A model generated the notes under the pieces. That model saw nothing but the letters and a program-made list of their open reading frames with translations, ran no database searches and was not told the origin of the DNA. From NCBI RefSeq assembly GCF_900109225.1, contig NZ_FNZK01000002.1:248001-312000 (forward strand): DNA of 64,000 bases, given 5' to 3'. Positions 35,027 to 43,528 of this stretch are shown one piece after another; position 1 is the stretch's first letter; each line of letters starts with the position of its first letter. The position numbers and the translations under genes are program-made. Origin of the DNA: Propionispira arboris (GTDB lineage: Bacteria > Bacillota > Negativicutes > Selenomonadales > Selenomonadaceae).

Positions 35027-36117
35027 AATACATTTGTTCTCAATGTGGAAAAGCGATACCAGTAACAACCAGAAAGTCAAAATGTGATTGTGGTGGACTT
35101 TGGAAGCTTGATTATAAACCGCCGAAATTTGATCTGTCTTTGATTGATCGTGATACGTGGAGCCTTTTTCGTTATCGAGCATTTATGCCAATTTTTGACG
35201 AACATTGGCGTGAGGTTACTTTAGGAGAAGGTATGACACCTGTAATAGAGTTTGATGAGAACGTTCTATTGAAAATGGAGTATTACATGCCGACTTTATC
35301 TTTTAAAGATAGAGGGGCAGCTGTATTGATGGCTCATTGTAAATCGATTGGAGTAGATTCTGTTGTACAAGACAGCAGTGGGAATGCTGGAAATAGTGTA
35401 GCGGCTTATTGTGCAAAAACGGGTATTACCTGTGAGATTTTTGTTCCTGAAGGAACATCACAAAAAAAGATTCATATGATTGAATCTCATAAGGCTCGGG
35501 TGAATATTGTCTCGGGGTCGAGAGATCACTGTGCCGATGTCTGTCGGGCGAAAGTAGAATCAGAAGGAATGTATTATGCAAACCATGTTTATAATCCATT
35601 CTTCTATCAAGGAACAAAAACTTACATTTATGAAGTTTTTGAACAGTTGCATCGAATACCCCAAAACATTTTTGTTCCGTTAGGTAACGGAACCTTGTTT
35701 ATTGGTATTGTAAAGGCGTTGGAGGAACTTATGGATAGTGGGATTATTGAAAAATTTCCTAATATTATTGCAGTTCAAAGTGAGTGTTGTGATCCTTTTG
35801 CGAAGGCCATGCGTATTGGGTCAAAACATCCAGCTATAGTAACTCCTTCACCGACAATGGCGGAGGGAATTGCAATCGGCATACCGATGCGCGGTGATGA
35901 AATATTGGAATATACCTATAAGTATCATATAAAAATAATTACAGCTCCTGAAAATCAAATTATGGAAGCTAGAATGGCACTGGCGGCGAAAGGGATTTAC
36001 TGTGAACATACGACAGCTGCCACGTATGCAGCATATATGAAATATTGTGAGTTAAATGGCAAAACAACGGATTGTTTGCTTCCTATGTGTGGAGCTGGTC
36101 TTAAATCAGATCATTAA
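35023..36117 (+). CDS. PLP-dependent threonine-synthase-like enzyme (fold type II)
   Basis: 364-residue pyridoxal-phosphate enzyme of the tryptophan-synthase-beta superfamily. N-terminal zinc-ribbon-like CSQCGK...CDCGG; PLP lysine in TLSFKDRGAA; SSGNAGNSVAAYCA phosphate-binding loop region; VPLGNGTLFIG. This is nearest to threonine synthase or related threonine/serine dehydratases and lyases. Coupled RidA and the YheO-type regulator argue for a catabolic lyase that releases enamine intermediates, rather than a threonine-biosynthetic role; the substrate is not determined. Confidence 0.85.
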   Translation: MKYICSQCGKAIPVTTRKSKCDCGGLWKLDYKPPKFDLSLIDRDTWSLFRYRAFMPIFDEHWREVTLGEGMTPVIEFDENVLLKMEYYMPTLSFKDRGAAVLMAHCKSIGVDSVVQDSSGNAGNSVAAYCAKTGITCEIFVPEGTSQKKIHMIESHKARVNIVSGSRDHCADVCRAKVESEGMYYANHVYNPFFYQGTKTYIYEVFEQLHRIPQNIFVPLGNGTLFIGIVKALEELMDSGIIEKFPNIIAVQSECCDPFAKAMRIGSKHPAIVTPSPTMAEGIAIGIPMRGDEILEYTYKYHIKIITAPENQIMEARMALAAKGIYCEHTTAATYAAYMKYCELNGKTTDCLLPMCGAGLKSDH

Positions 36118-36148
36118 TGGCAGTAAAAAACTATATAAATAATGAATT

Positions 36149-36189
36149 AAAAACAACTTTCTATGATAAAATTATAGGAAGTTGTTTTT
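36149..36189 (+). terminator. Intrinsic terminator after the PLP enzyme gene
   Basis: AAAAACAACTTTCTAT pairs with ATAGGAAGTTGTTTTT (one G-T pair) across a 9-base loop, ending in T5. Confidence 0.85.
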
Positions 36190-36242
36190 ATTATGTCATG
36201 TCCGTCGCGGTTATATTTAGGTAGAGGTCGATCATTTGTGAT

Positions 36243-36272
36243 TTGAACGGAAGATGATGATTTTTGTAGTAT
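36243..36272 (+). promoter_or_regulatory. Possible sigma-70 promoter of the second sigma-54 activator gene
   Basis: TTGAAC, 18 bases, TAGTAT, ending 37 bases before the ATG. Moderate match. Confidence 0.45.
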
Positions 36273-36309
36273 ACTCATAGAGGATTTGGATTAGAAGAGG
36301 TGTATAAAT

Positions 36310-38130
36310 ATGGAGTCAATTTTATTTGTTGCTCCGTTTAAAGAAATAGCGGATGTTGCGAAACGTGTTATTTTAGAAATGGAACTATCAATACCAGTTA
36401 TCATTGCCAATAATGAAACAGCCTTGTCGGCGATCAAAGAGTTCCCCGACGCATCTGTATTAATAAGTCGTGGCGGGACGGCGAATGATTTGAAAGTTTT
36501 ACCAGAAAAAACAATTGTTGAAATTAATACATCATTTACGGATATTTTGCTGATCATTGAAAAAGCTTTGTGTAAAGGCTATAAACGTATTGCAATCGTA
36601 ACGAAGGATAATATTATTGATAATATAGAAACGGATTTTAACTTTCTTGGAGTAAAGATACAAGTGCGCCCTTGCCATACTGATATTGAAATCGCGACGA
36701 TGGTCAGATCTTTAGACAAAGACGATATTGATTGTATTATCGGCTGCAAGCGAGCTGTCGAAGCGGCAGATGCCTGTGGTATTGATCATGCTTATATTGA
36801 ATCAGGGGAAATATCCATACGCAAGGCGATTAAGGAAGCACAAAATATCGTTTATTCAAAAGGCATTGCCACACTTCAACTGGAAAGAATGAACGCCATT
36901 ATTAATAATATTCAGGAAGGGGTTGTGATTCTGGATCGTGAACAAAAACCAATTTTTTCGAATCGGATTGCCAATGAAATATTAAATACTGAAAATGATT
37001 TTGACTGGCGGCAGGATATATTGAGAAAAATAGAAGGGGTTCATAAGGAGAAGATAGTTGAAATCGGTGATAATCAGATATTATTAAAAAGTATTTCGCT
37101 GGAGGTATACAATCAATATAAAAATGATGTGTGGATCTTTCAAGAAATAAGCCGTATCGAAAAAAACGAACGAAAAATAAGGCTGTCGATGTATAACAAG
37201 GGTTTTTATGCAAAATGGCATTTTGCGGATATTATAACACGTTCTCCTGTTATGAAACAGGTTGTAATGACGGCAGAAAAATTTGCAGCAGTAAAGTCGA
37301 ATGTCTTGATTTATGGTGATACGGGAACTGGCAAGGAGGGACTGGCTCAAAGCATACATAATGCGAGCCAGCGAGCTCAGGAACCATTTATATCCGTGAA
37401 TTGTGCATCCTTGCCGCCTAATTTGATTGAAAGTGAATTGTTTGGCTATGCGGAAGGTGCTTTTACAGGAGCGCGTAAATCAGGAAAGCGTGGTCTTTTT
37501 GAACTAGCCCATAAGGGGACAATATTCCTCGATGAAATTGGTGAAATGCCACTAGCGGTTCAGAGTCGGTTACTGCGTGTCTTACAAGAACGTGAGATTA
37601 TGCGCATTGGTGATGACAAAATTGTGCCGCTTGATATTCGTGTTATTTGTGCAACGAATAAAGATTTATTAAAATTATCGCAAGCGGGAAAATTCCGTTT
37701 TGATTTATATTATAGGATTAATGTATTAAAGTTACAGCTGCCTTCATTGAAAGAACGACAGGAAGATATTATGCCGATTTTTAATTATTATCTAAGAAAA
37801 TATCATACCGATGAAAATGATTTTCCCAAGCTGGATGCAAAAAGTGAAAAAATTTTAATGGAATACAGCTGGCCGGGAAATATTCGTGAGTTAAAAAATG
37901 TTGCAGAGGTTTTGGCTTTTGAAAGTGGAGTTATTGATGCCAGACAGGCGGCATCAATTTTAGAACCCATTGTAGAATCCGAAGGGTTAGACATTCATTT
38001 ATCGACCAATCTATCTCTCAAAGAGATGGAACGTGAAATTATTCGACATTTATTAAAAACACATACAGCAGAAGAGGTGTGTGCAAAAATGGGAATTAGT
38101 CGTGTAACTTTATGGAGAAAAACAAAATAG
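36310..38130 (+). CDS. Sigma-54-dependent activator with PrpR_N and PAS domains
   Basis: Enhancer-binding activator of 606 residues. The N-terminal 180 residues match the PrpR_N sensory domain (ISRGGTANDL; CIIGCKRAVEAADACGI), followed by a PAS domain (about 190-300), AAA+ domain with Walker A GDTGTGKEG near residue 335 and GAFTGARKSG near 383, and a Fis-type HTH at the end (TAEEVCAKMGISRVTLWRKT). PrpR_N domains bind catabolic intermediates. A -24/-12 promoter 180 bases after the gene leads to the fucose-type operon, its probable target. AGAGGTG precedes the ATG. Confidence 0.92.
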   Translation: MESILFVAPFKEIADVAKRVILEMELSIPVIIANNETALSAIKEFPDASVLISRGGTANDLKVLPEKTIVEINTSFTDILLIIEKALCKGYKRIAIVTKDNIIDNIETDFNFLGVKIQVRPCHTDIEIATMVRSLDKDDIDCIIGCKRAVEAADACGIDHAYIESGEISIRKAIKEAQNIVYSKGIATLQLERMNAIINNIQEGVVILDREQKPIFSNRIANEILNTENDFDWRQDILRKIEGVHKEKIVEIGDNQILLKSISLEVYNQYKNDVWIFQEISRIEKNERKIRLSMYNKGFYAKWHFADIITRSPVMKQVVMTAEKFAAVKSNVLIYGDTGTGKEGLAQSIHNASQRAQEPFISVNCASLPPNLIESELFGYAEGAFTGARKSGKRGLFELAHKGTIFLDEIGEMPLAVQSRLLRVLQEREIMRIGDDKIVPLDIRVICATNKDLLKLSQAGKFRFDLYYRINVLKLQLPSLKERQEDIMPIFNYYLRKYHTDENDFPKLDAKSEKILMEYSWPGNIRELKNVAEVLAFESGVIDARQAASILEPIVESEGLDIHLSTNLSLKEMEREIIRHLLKTHTAEEVCAKMGISRVTLWRKTK

Positions 38131-38166
38131 TTTCAAAAATGAAATATATGTAATTCATTTTTGAAA
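38131..38166 (+). repeat. 13-bp perfect inverted repeat, 10-base spacer
   Basis: TTTCAAAAATGAA and its exact complement, beginning right after the activator stop. It lacks a following T run, so an activator-binding site (about -190 from the sigma-54 start) is as likely as a terminator. Confidence 0.6.
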
Positions 38167-38209
38167 TAAAAAAGTTAAGTTGTGAGAAAAATCAAAATAA
38201 AATTCTTCA

Positions 38210-38249
38210 GATAAAATCCGCTCATAAATTTTTTTGAGCGGATTTTATC
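38210..38249 (+). repeat. 15-bp perfect inverted repeat, 10-base spacer
   Basis: GATAAAATCCGCTCA and its exact complement. The T-rich stretch is in the loop, not after the stem. Its centre is about 105 bases before the expected sigma-54 start site, a usual enhancer distance; termination of the activator transcript is the alternative. Confidence 0.6.
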
Positions 38250-38308
38250 GCGAAATACATAGCTTTAGGCATACCATATTCAGAAAATAATGAATACGCA
38301 GTAAAAGT

Positions 38309-38324
38309 TGGCATTGTTATTGCT
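38309..38324 (+). promoter_or_regulatory. Sigma-54 (-24/-12) promoter of the fucose-type operon
   Basis: TGGCATTGTTATTGCT matches TGGCAC-N5-TTGCW with one C to T change and correct spacing. The expected start near 38336 leaves a leader of about 180 bases before the dehydrogenase ATG. Confidence 0.82.
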
Positions 38325-38514
38325 TTGTATTATAGTGTGATAATTTTTATGAATGGAGTTTAGCATATATAGGAACTCATTGCTGTTATAAATTACGTTA
38401 CATAAGATTTGAAATGGAAAACATGTATTTATTTCTGAATATACTGTGTTTGGTATGTAGACGATTTATAAATGTTTTTTTATCACAATAAATAAAAAAA
38501 GAGGGTCTGTCAAA

Positions 38515-39534
38515 ATGAAAAGCATAATAATTAATCAACCTGGTCGTGTAGAAATTCATGAAGTAGAAAAACCAGTACCCAAAGAAGGTGAAGCGTTATT
38601 GAAGGTTTTGTATGGCGGGATTTGTGGCAGCGATCTTGGGACGTATCGAGGTACTTTTGCATATGCTTCTTATCCAAGAATTCCGGGACATGAATTTTCA
38701 GCAGAGATTATAGAAATAGGCGCAAATCATCAGGGACTTAAAACGGGAATGATTGTAACCTGTAATCCATATTTTAATTGTGGTAAATGTTATTCTTGTG
38801 AACGCGGGCTCGTGAATTGCTGTACAAGTAATGAGACACTAGGGGCACAAAGGGATGGGGCTTTTTCTGAATATATAACGATGCCGATTGAACGTATCTA
38901 TGATGGGAAAGGGCTTCCGGCTAAAACATTGGCTTTGATTGAACCATTTTGTATAAGTTATCATGGTGTTAGTCGTGCCAATGTGCAAAAGGAAGATAAA
39001 GTTTTAGTAATTGGTGCTGGTACAATTGGCGTCTTGGCGGCTGTCTCTGCCAGAGCCCTGGGGGCGAAGGTTTATATAGCAGATATAGCGAAAGGCAAAA
39101 TAGAATATGCGGTAAATACGTTTGAACTGGCAGGTGGTATCTTAAACGATACTGCAGAAAATTTTACAAGGAAAATAGCAGAGTGTACAGAAGGTAAGGG
39201 CTTTGATGTTACGATTGAAGCGGTTGGTTTACCGTCAACATTTCAAAATTGTATTGATGCTGTAGCTTTTGGTGGTAAAGTTATCCAAATTGGTGTTGGT
39301 AAGAAAAATCTTGATTTTGACTTTACTTTATTGCAGAAAAAGGAATTAAATGTTTTTGGTTCCAGAAATGCATTAAAAAAAGATTTTCTTGCTTTGATTG
39401 ATTTAGTAAAAAGCGGGAAAGTTGATTTAGAAAAAATAATTACGAATACCTATAAAATGGAAGATGCGGCAAAGGCTTTTGACGACTTTGATAAAAATGC
39501 GGCATCAATGCTCAAAGTTGTGCTGAAGTTTTGA
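38515..39534 (+). CDS. Zinc-dependent sugar/polyol dehydrogenase (MDR family)
   Basis: Medium-chain zinc dehydrogenase of 339 residues. Catalytic zinc ligands GGICGSD and PGHE; structural-zinc cluster CGKCYSCERGLVNCC; NAD site VLVIGAGTIGVLAA. It resembles the threonine/galactitol/L-galactonate-type dehydrogenases. As first gene behind the sigma-54 promoter it probably oxidises a polyol, aldonate or 2-keto-3-deoxy intermediate of the sugar degraded by the operon; the exact substrate is not known. GAGGGT precedes the ATG. Confidence 0.88.
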   Translation: MKSIIINQPGRVEIHEVEKPVPKEGEALLKVLYGGICGSDLGTYRGTFAYASYPRIPGHEFSAEIIEIGANHQGLKTGMIVTCNPYFNCGKCYSCERGLVNCCTSNETLGAQRDGAFSEYITMPIERIYDGKGLPAKTLALIEPFCISYHGVSRANVQKEDKVLVIGAGTIGVLAAVSARALGAKVYIADIAKGKIEYAVNTFELAGGILNDTAENFTRKIAECTEGKGFDVTIEAVGLPSTFQNCIDAVAFGGKVIQIGVGKKNLDFDFTLLQKKELNVFGSRNALKKDFLALIDLVKSGKVDLEKIITNTYKMEDAAKAFDDFDKNAASMLKVVLKF

Positions 39535-39598
39535 AAGGAAAAATAGAAGATTCGTATATTTATGGAGTATGGTATAAAAGAATTGGTGGGGTTTACTC

Positions 39599-40462
39599 AT
39601 GGGTGCAGAACAAAAAATTATTGACACACATAATCATTTATGGAAATTGAAGGGAGAGCATTTTTCCTGGATTACAGAGGAAATGGATTTAATTCGAAGG
39701 GATTTTTCGTTTGTTGATTTAAAAAAAGTGCTTTCGACGAATCATGTAAATGGGTCCATTTTAGTACAAGCCATTCCGACAACGGAAGAATCAGAAGCAT
39801 TGTTGAAAATTGCGGATGACAATGAACTGGTTAAAGGCGTTATTGGCTGGTGTGATATTCGTAAAGGTGCAAGGGTCCAACAGGATATTGATCATTTGAA
39901 ACAAAGCGGTTCGCTGTTGAAGGGCATTCGTTTTATGTCACAGGGCTTGCCAGCAGACCATTTACTGAAACCGGATTTTATCGAAGGTTGTCGTACGGTA
40001 GGAAAGAACCGACTTGTCTATGAACTACTAATTATAGCAAAACAACTGCCCGAAGCAATCGAACTGGTAAAGCAGTGCCCAGATGTAACTTTTGTAATTG
40101 AACATATTGCAAAGCCTGCGATTAAGAAACAGGAGATTTCTTTATGGCAGGAAAATATGATGAAAATGGCACAGGTATCCGATAAAACTTATTGCAAAAT
40201 ATCAGGTATGGTGACAGAAGCTGATTGGAAAAAATGGCAGCAAAAAGACTTTGAGCCATATATCGATAGCGTCTATCGGGCGTTTGGACAGGATCGAATT
40301 ATGTTTGGTTCTGATTGGCCTGTTGCATTGGTTGCAGCTGAATATGAACAGGTGGTAAAAATCTTAAATAAATGGTTGGAAAAACATATAGAGCTGGATA
40401 AAAATAAGTTGTTTTATAAAAATGCTGAAAATGTTTATTCGCTTTCAGCAGATCATGTATAA
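39599..40462 (+). CDS. Amidohydrolase-2 family lactonase (L-fucono-lactonase-like)
   Basis: 287-residue TIM-barrel hydrolase of the amidohydrolase-2 family. IIDTHNHLWKL at the N-terminus gives the metal-binding His pair; FVIEHIAKP the next His; MFGSDWPVALV the final Asp. Members adjacent to sugar dehydrogenases hydrolyse aldonolactones such as L-fucono-1,5-lactone or L-rhamnono-lactone. Here the neighbours (aldo/keto reductase, FucU mutarotase, FucP permease) support hydrolysis of L-fuconolactone to L-fuconate. GGTGGGG precedes the ATG. Confidence 0.87.
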   Translation: MGAEQKIIDTHNHLWKLKGEHFSWITEEMDLIRRDFSFVDLKKVLSTNHVNGSILVQAIPTTEESEALLKIADDNELVKGVIGWCDIRKGARVQQDIDHLKQSGSLLKGIRFMSQGLPADHLLKPDFIEGCRTVGKNRLVYELLIIAKQLPEAIELVKQCPDVTFVIEHIAKPAIKKQEISLWQENMMKMAQVSDKTYCKISGMVTEADWKKWQQKDFEPYIDSVYRAFGQDRIMFGSDWPVALVAAEYEQVVKILNKWLEKHIELDKNKLFYKNAENVYSLSADHV

Positions 40463-40485
40463 AAGATACTGAAAGGGTGATTGTA

Positions 40486-41475
40486 ATGATTAAAATGAAT
40501 AGAATCAAAAGTGTAGGTTTGGAAGTGCCGGCATTGACGTTTGGGGCATCTGGAATGGGGAATTTATTCCACAAACTTTCGAACACCGAAGCAATTGAAA
40601 CGATAGAAGGAGCAATCAAAATGGGCTGGCGAGCTTTTGATGTAGCACCGCATTATGGCAGCAGCTTGGCAGAAATTCGGCTGGGACTTGGTCTTCGTAC
40701 ATTGGATAGAGATCAATTTGTATTGTCGACAAAGGTTGGACGGCTTTTAATGCCACGGCAGGAAGCTGGTCTGCAGGCGGCTGATTTTTATGATGAAAAT
40801 CCGTTTAACAGAGTGTATGACTATTCCTATGATGGAATTATGCGTTCGTATGAAGATTCTCTGCGGAGAATTGGTACGCGCCGTATCGACATTTTATATG
40901 TTCATGATATTGGAAAATATGCACATAGTGATAATGCCGATGAAAGAAAACATTTTAAAACATTGTGCACGTCTGGGTTTAAAGCGTTGGAAGAGCTTAG
41001 AAAAAATGGCGATATCAAGGCATTTGGTATTGGTGCGAATGAAACAGAAATCATGATGGAAGCAATGGATTATGCAGATATGGATATTATGCTACTAGCT
41101 AATCGTTATAATCTTTTAGAAACGGATCGAGCTGATTTCTTTATGAAGTGTGAAAAGCATAACGTTTCAGTGGCTGCCGCCGCAGTGTTTGCTTCAGGAG
41201 TATTAGTTAAAAAAGATATTTCGTCTGGGCATTATGAATATGGGAAGGTTCCAGAAAAAGTGTTTAATAGAGTTATGGAGATTTCTAAAGTATGTGATAA
41301 ATATAATATTCCGATTGGTGCAGCAGCACTGCAATTCCCTTTACGTAATAAAAATGTTGTGAGTGTAGTATGTGGTGTGTCTTCATTTAAACAAGTGCAA
41401 AAAAATTATGAATGGGCGCAAGTGGATATTCCAGTAGCTTTATGGGCCGATTTGGCTGAACTTGGTATTAAATAG
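40486..41475 (+). CDS. Aldo/keto reductase, probable L-fucose (aldose) dehydrogenase
   Basis: About 330-residue aldo/keto reductase. Tetrad residues are visible: Asp and Tyr in AFDVAPHYGSSLAE, Lys in LSTKVGR, His in ILYVHDIG. The C-terminal NAD(P) region reads VVCGVSSFKQVQKN. This branch includes aldose 1-dehydrogenases acting on L-fucose or D-arabinose; with the adjacent lactonase it would oxidise L-fucose to the lactone. The ATG at 40486 has GAAAGGG upstream; an in-frame GTG at 40477 lies inside that site. Confidence 0.86.
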   Translation: MIKMNRIKSVGLEVPALTFGASGMGNLFHKLSNTEAIETIEGAIKMGWRAFDVAPHYGSSLAEIRLGLGLRTLDRDQFVLSTKVGRLLMPRQEAGLQAADFYDENPFNRVYDYSYDGIMRSYEDSLRRIGTRRIDILYVHDIGKYAHSDNADERKHFKTLCTSGFKALEELRKNGDIKAFGIGANETEIMMEAMDYADMDIMLLANRYNLLETDRADFFMKCEKHNVSVAAAAVFASGVLVKKDISSGHYEYGKVPEKVFNRVMEISKVCDKYNIPIGAAALQFPLRNKNVVSVVCGVSSFKQVQKNYEWAQVDIPVALWADLAELGIK

Positions 41476-41540
41476 TGGATAGTTTTCTACGCATGACGGA
41501 TTGATTATTTTTTTTATAATAAATATGTGGGGTGAAATCT

Positions 41541-41972
41541 ATGTTAAAAAATATACCCAATATTCTTACGCCAGAATTATTGAAAATTTTAATGGAGATG
41601 GGGCACGGAGACGAACTGGTGTTGGCTGATGGTAATTATCCTCGGTTGGGGCATCCATCAAGGGTTGTTCGCTGCGATGGTCATGGTATACCGGAACTGC
41701 TAGATGCCATTATGAAATTTATGCCACTTGATTCGTATGTTGAAAATCCAACAATACTTATGGAAGTATTACCAAATGATCCATATGTGCCGACAATATG
41801 GAATACATATCGAGAAATTATTGGTAAATATGAAGAAACTGGTGCGCGTGAATTGCCTATTAATAAGTATGAGTTTTATAAACGTGGCGCACAGGCATAT
41901 GCAGTAGTGACAACAAGTGAACAAGCCATGTATGCAAATGTTATTTTAAAAAAAGGTGTAATTAAGCCATAA
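41541..41972 (+). CDS. fucU: FucU/RbsD-family sugar mutarotase
   Basis: 143-residue RbsD/FucU-fold protein that interconverts sugar anomers. MLKNIPNILTPELLKILMEMGHGDELVLADGN is the classic N-terminal signature with the catalytic His; YAVVTTSEQAMYANVILKKGV is the C-terminal FucU signature. GTGGGGTG precedes the ATG at 41541. With FucP next to it the natural sugar is most simply L-fucose. Confidence 0.92.
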   Translation: MLKNIPNILTPELLKILMEMGHGDELVLADGNYPRLGHPSRVVRCDGHGIPELLDAIMKFMPLDSYVENPTILMEVLPNDPYVPTIWNTYREIIGKYEETGARELPINKYEFYKRGAQAYAVVTTSEQAMYANVILKKGVIKP

Positions 41973-42049
41973 ACTTTAGGCTCAATTGATGAATATACGT
42001 TTCAACAAAAAATATAGATTTGTTTATTTGAAAGGCAGGATGATTAAAA

Positions 42050-43390
42050 ATGTCTAAGAACTGGACACAATTATCGGATGGATATTTAACCAAGACACCT
42101 ATTCTACAATTTGCATTAATGACAATGCTGTTTCCGTTATGGAGCATAGCAAACAGTTTGAATGATGTTCTTATAACACAGTTTAAGAGTGTGTTTGAAC
42201 TTAGTAATTTTGCTAGTGCATTAGTGCAAAGTGCATTTTTTGGTGGGTATTTTGTAATGGCACTTCCCGCAGCTATTCTTATTAAAAAAAGTTCATATGT
42301 TTCTACGATTCTTGCAGGTTTGTTCTTTTATATATGTGGGTGTTTTTTATTTTTTCCAGCATCGCATATGGCAACTTATAACATGTTTCTTGTAGCAATT
42401 TTTGCTATTGCTTTAGGTTTGAGCTTTCTTGAAACTTCGGCAAATACTTATAGTACAATGCTTGGACCAAACAAGTCATCAACTTTCCGTATTAATTTAA
42501 GCCAAACGTTTACTCCTATTGGCAATATATGTGGTATTTTGCTTGGTAAATATTTAGTTTTTCAGGAAGGCGAGAGCCTGACCTCTCAAATGGCACAAAT
42601 GACACAGGATCAAATTCATGTTTTTCAGTTGGAAATGCTTCAGTATACACTTACTCCATATAAAATTATTGTTTGTATTTTGGTAGTATTGTTTGTACTG
42701 TTTATGCTTATTAAATTTCCAAAATGTAAACCTGCTGTAGAAATGGCAGATAATGCGCCTAAGATAAAATTAAATTCTATGAAAACATTACGGTATATGT
42801 TTAGTGTAAAGAGATTTAGACGCGGTCTTTTAGCAATGTTTCTTTATAATGGTATGCAAGCGGCTGTATGGTCATTTACGATCAGATTAGCACTTGTTAT
42901 GGATACATCGATCAATGAAAGAGAAGCGGCCAACTATATGATAGCAAGCTTTATCATATTTTTTATTGGGAGAGCTGTAGCAAGCGCACTTTTGAGTAAA
43001 TTATCGGCTAACAAAGTTTTATTATGGTATTCTCTTGCAGGCTGTCTCTGTCTTGCCTATGTCGTACTTATACCAGATTTCTCAGTTATGTATGCGGTTG
43101 TACTTGCGAGTGCTTTTATGGGGCCGGGCTATCCAACAATTTATGCAAAATCACTTGATAATGTTGATCCATCTTATCGTGAAGCTGCAGCAGCAGCGAT
43201 GGTAATGTCTATTATTGGTGGAGCTATATTCCCAGCTGTTTTTGGTTTGTTTGCTGATATAACAGGAGTTATGCACATGGCGTTCTTTATTCCGCTTATT
43301 TGCTTTATTGTTATTGCATGGTATTTCTATACAGAAATAAAAGAAGATAAAAGTGCAGAAGCTAGTCGGGTTTTATCAATGGAGCACTAA
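42050..43390 (+). CDS. fucP: FucP-family L-fucose:H+ symporter (MFS)
   Basis: 446-residue MFS permease with twelve hydrophobic spans. FALMTMLFPLWSIANSLNDVLITQFK is the FucP-type first helix; LETSANTYSTMLGP and SQTFTPIGNICG follow in the N-half; GPGYPTIYAKSLDN in the C-half. It belongs to the FHS (fucose/galactose/glucose) branch of the MFS. AGGCAGG precedes the ATG. It is the last gene of the operon and is followed by a terminator. Confidence 0.9.
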   Translation: MSKNWTQLSDGYLTKTPILQFALMTMLFPLWSIANSLNDVLITQFKSVFELSNFASALVQSAFFGGYFVMALPAAILIKKSSYVSTILAGLFFYICGCFLFFPASHMATYNMFLVAIFAIALGLSFLETSANTYSTMLGPNKSSTFRINLSQTFTPIGNICGILLGKYLVFQEGESLTSQMAQMTQDQIHVFQLEMLQYTLTPYKIIVCILVVLFVLFMLIKFPKCKPAVEMADNAPKIKLNSMKTLRYMFSVKRFRRGLLAMFLYNGMQAAVWSFTIRLALVMDTSINEREAANYMIASFIIFFIGRAVASALLSKLSANKVLLWYSLAGCLCLAYVVLIPDFSVMYAVVLASAFMGPGYPTIYAKSLDNVDPSYREAAAAAMVMSIIGGAIFPAVFGLFADITGVMHMAFFIPLICFIVIAWYFYTEIKEDKSAEASRVLSMEH

Positions 43391-43414
43391 AAAAATATAT
43401 TCTTGGATATAAGC

Positions 43415-43454
43415 AACGATGCCGCATTAAAAATATTAATGTGGCATCGTTTTA
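43415..43454 (+). terminator. Intrinsic terminator after fucP
   Basis: AACGATGCCGCATTAA pairs with TTAATGTGGCATCGTT (one G-T pair), loop AAATA, then T run. Confidence 0.87.
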
Positions 43455-43528
43455 ATAAAATAAGTATAAGTTTCGTATGAATATTAAAATGCTTAGATAT
43501 TAGCAATAAATTATGATAAAACATTAAG

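Noticed and set aside
38411-38490. Possible 25-codon leader peptide before the Zn-dehydrogenase
   Set aside because: ATG without ribosome site; no pattern of regulatory codons.
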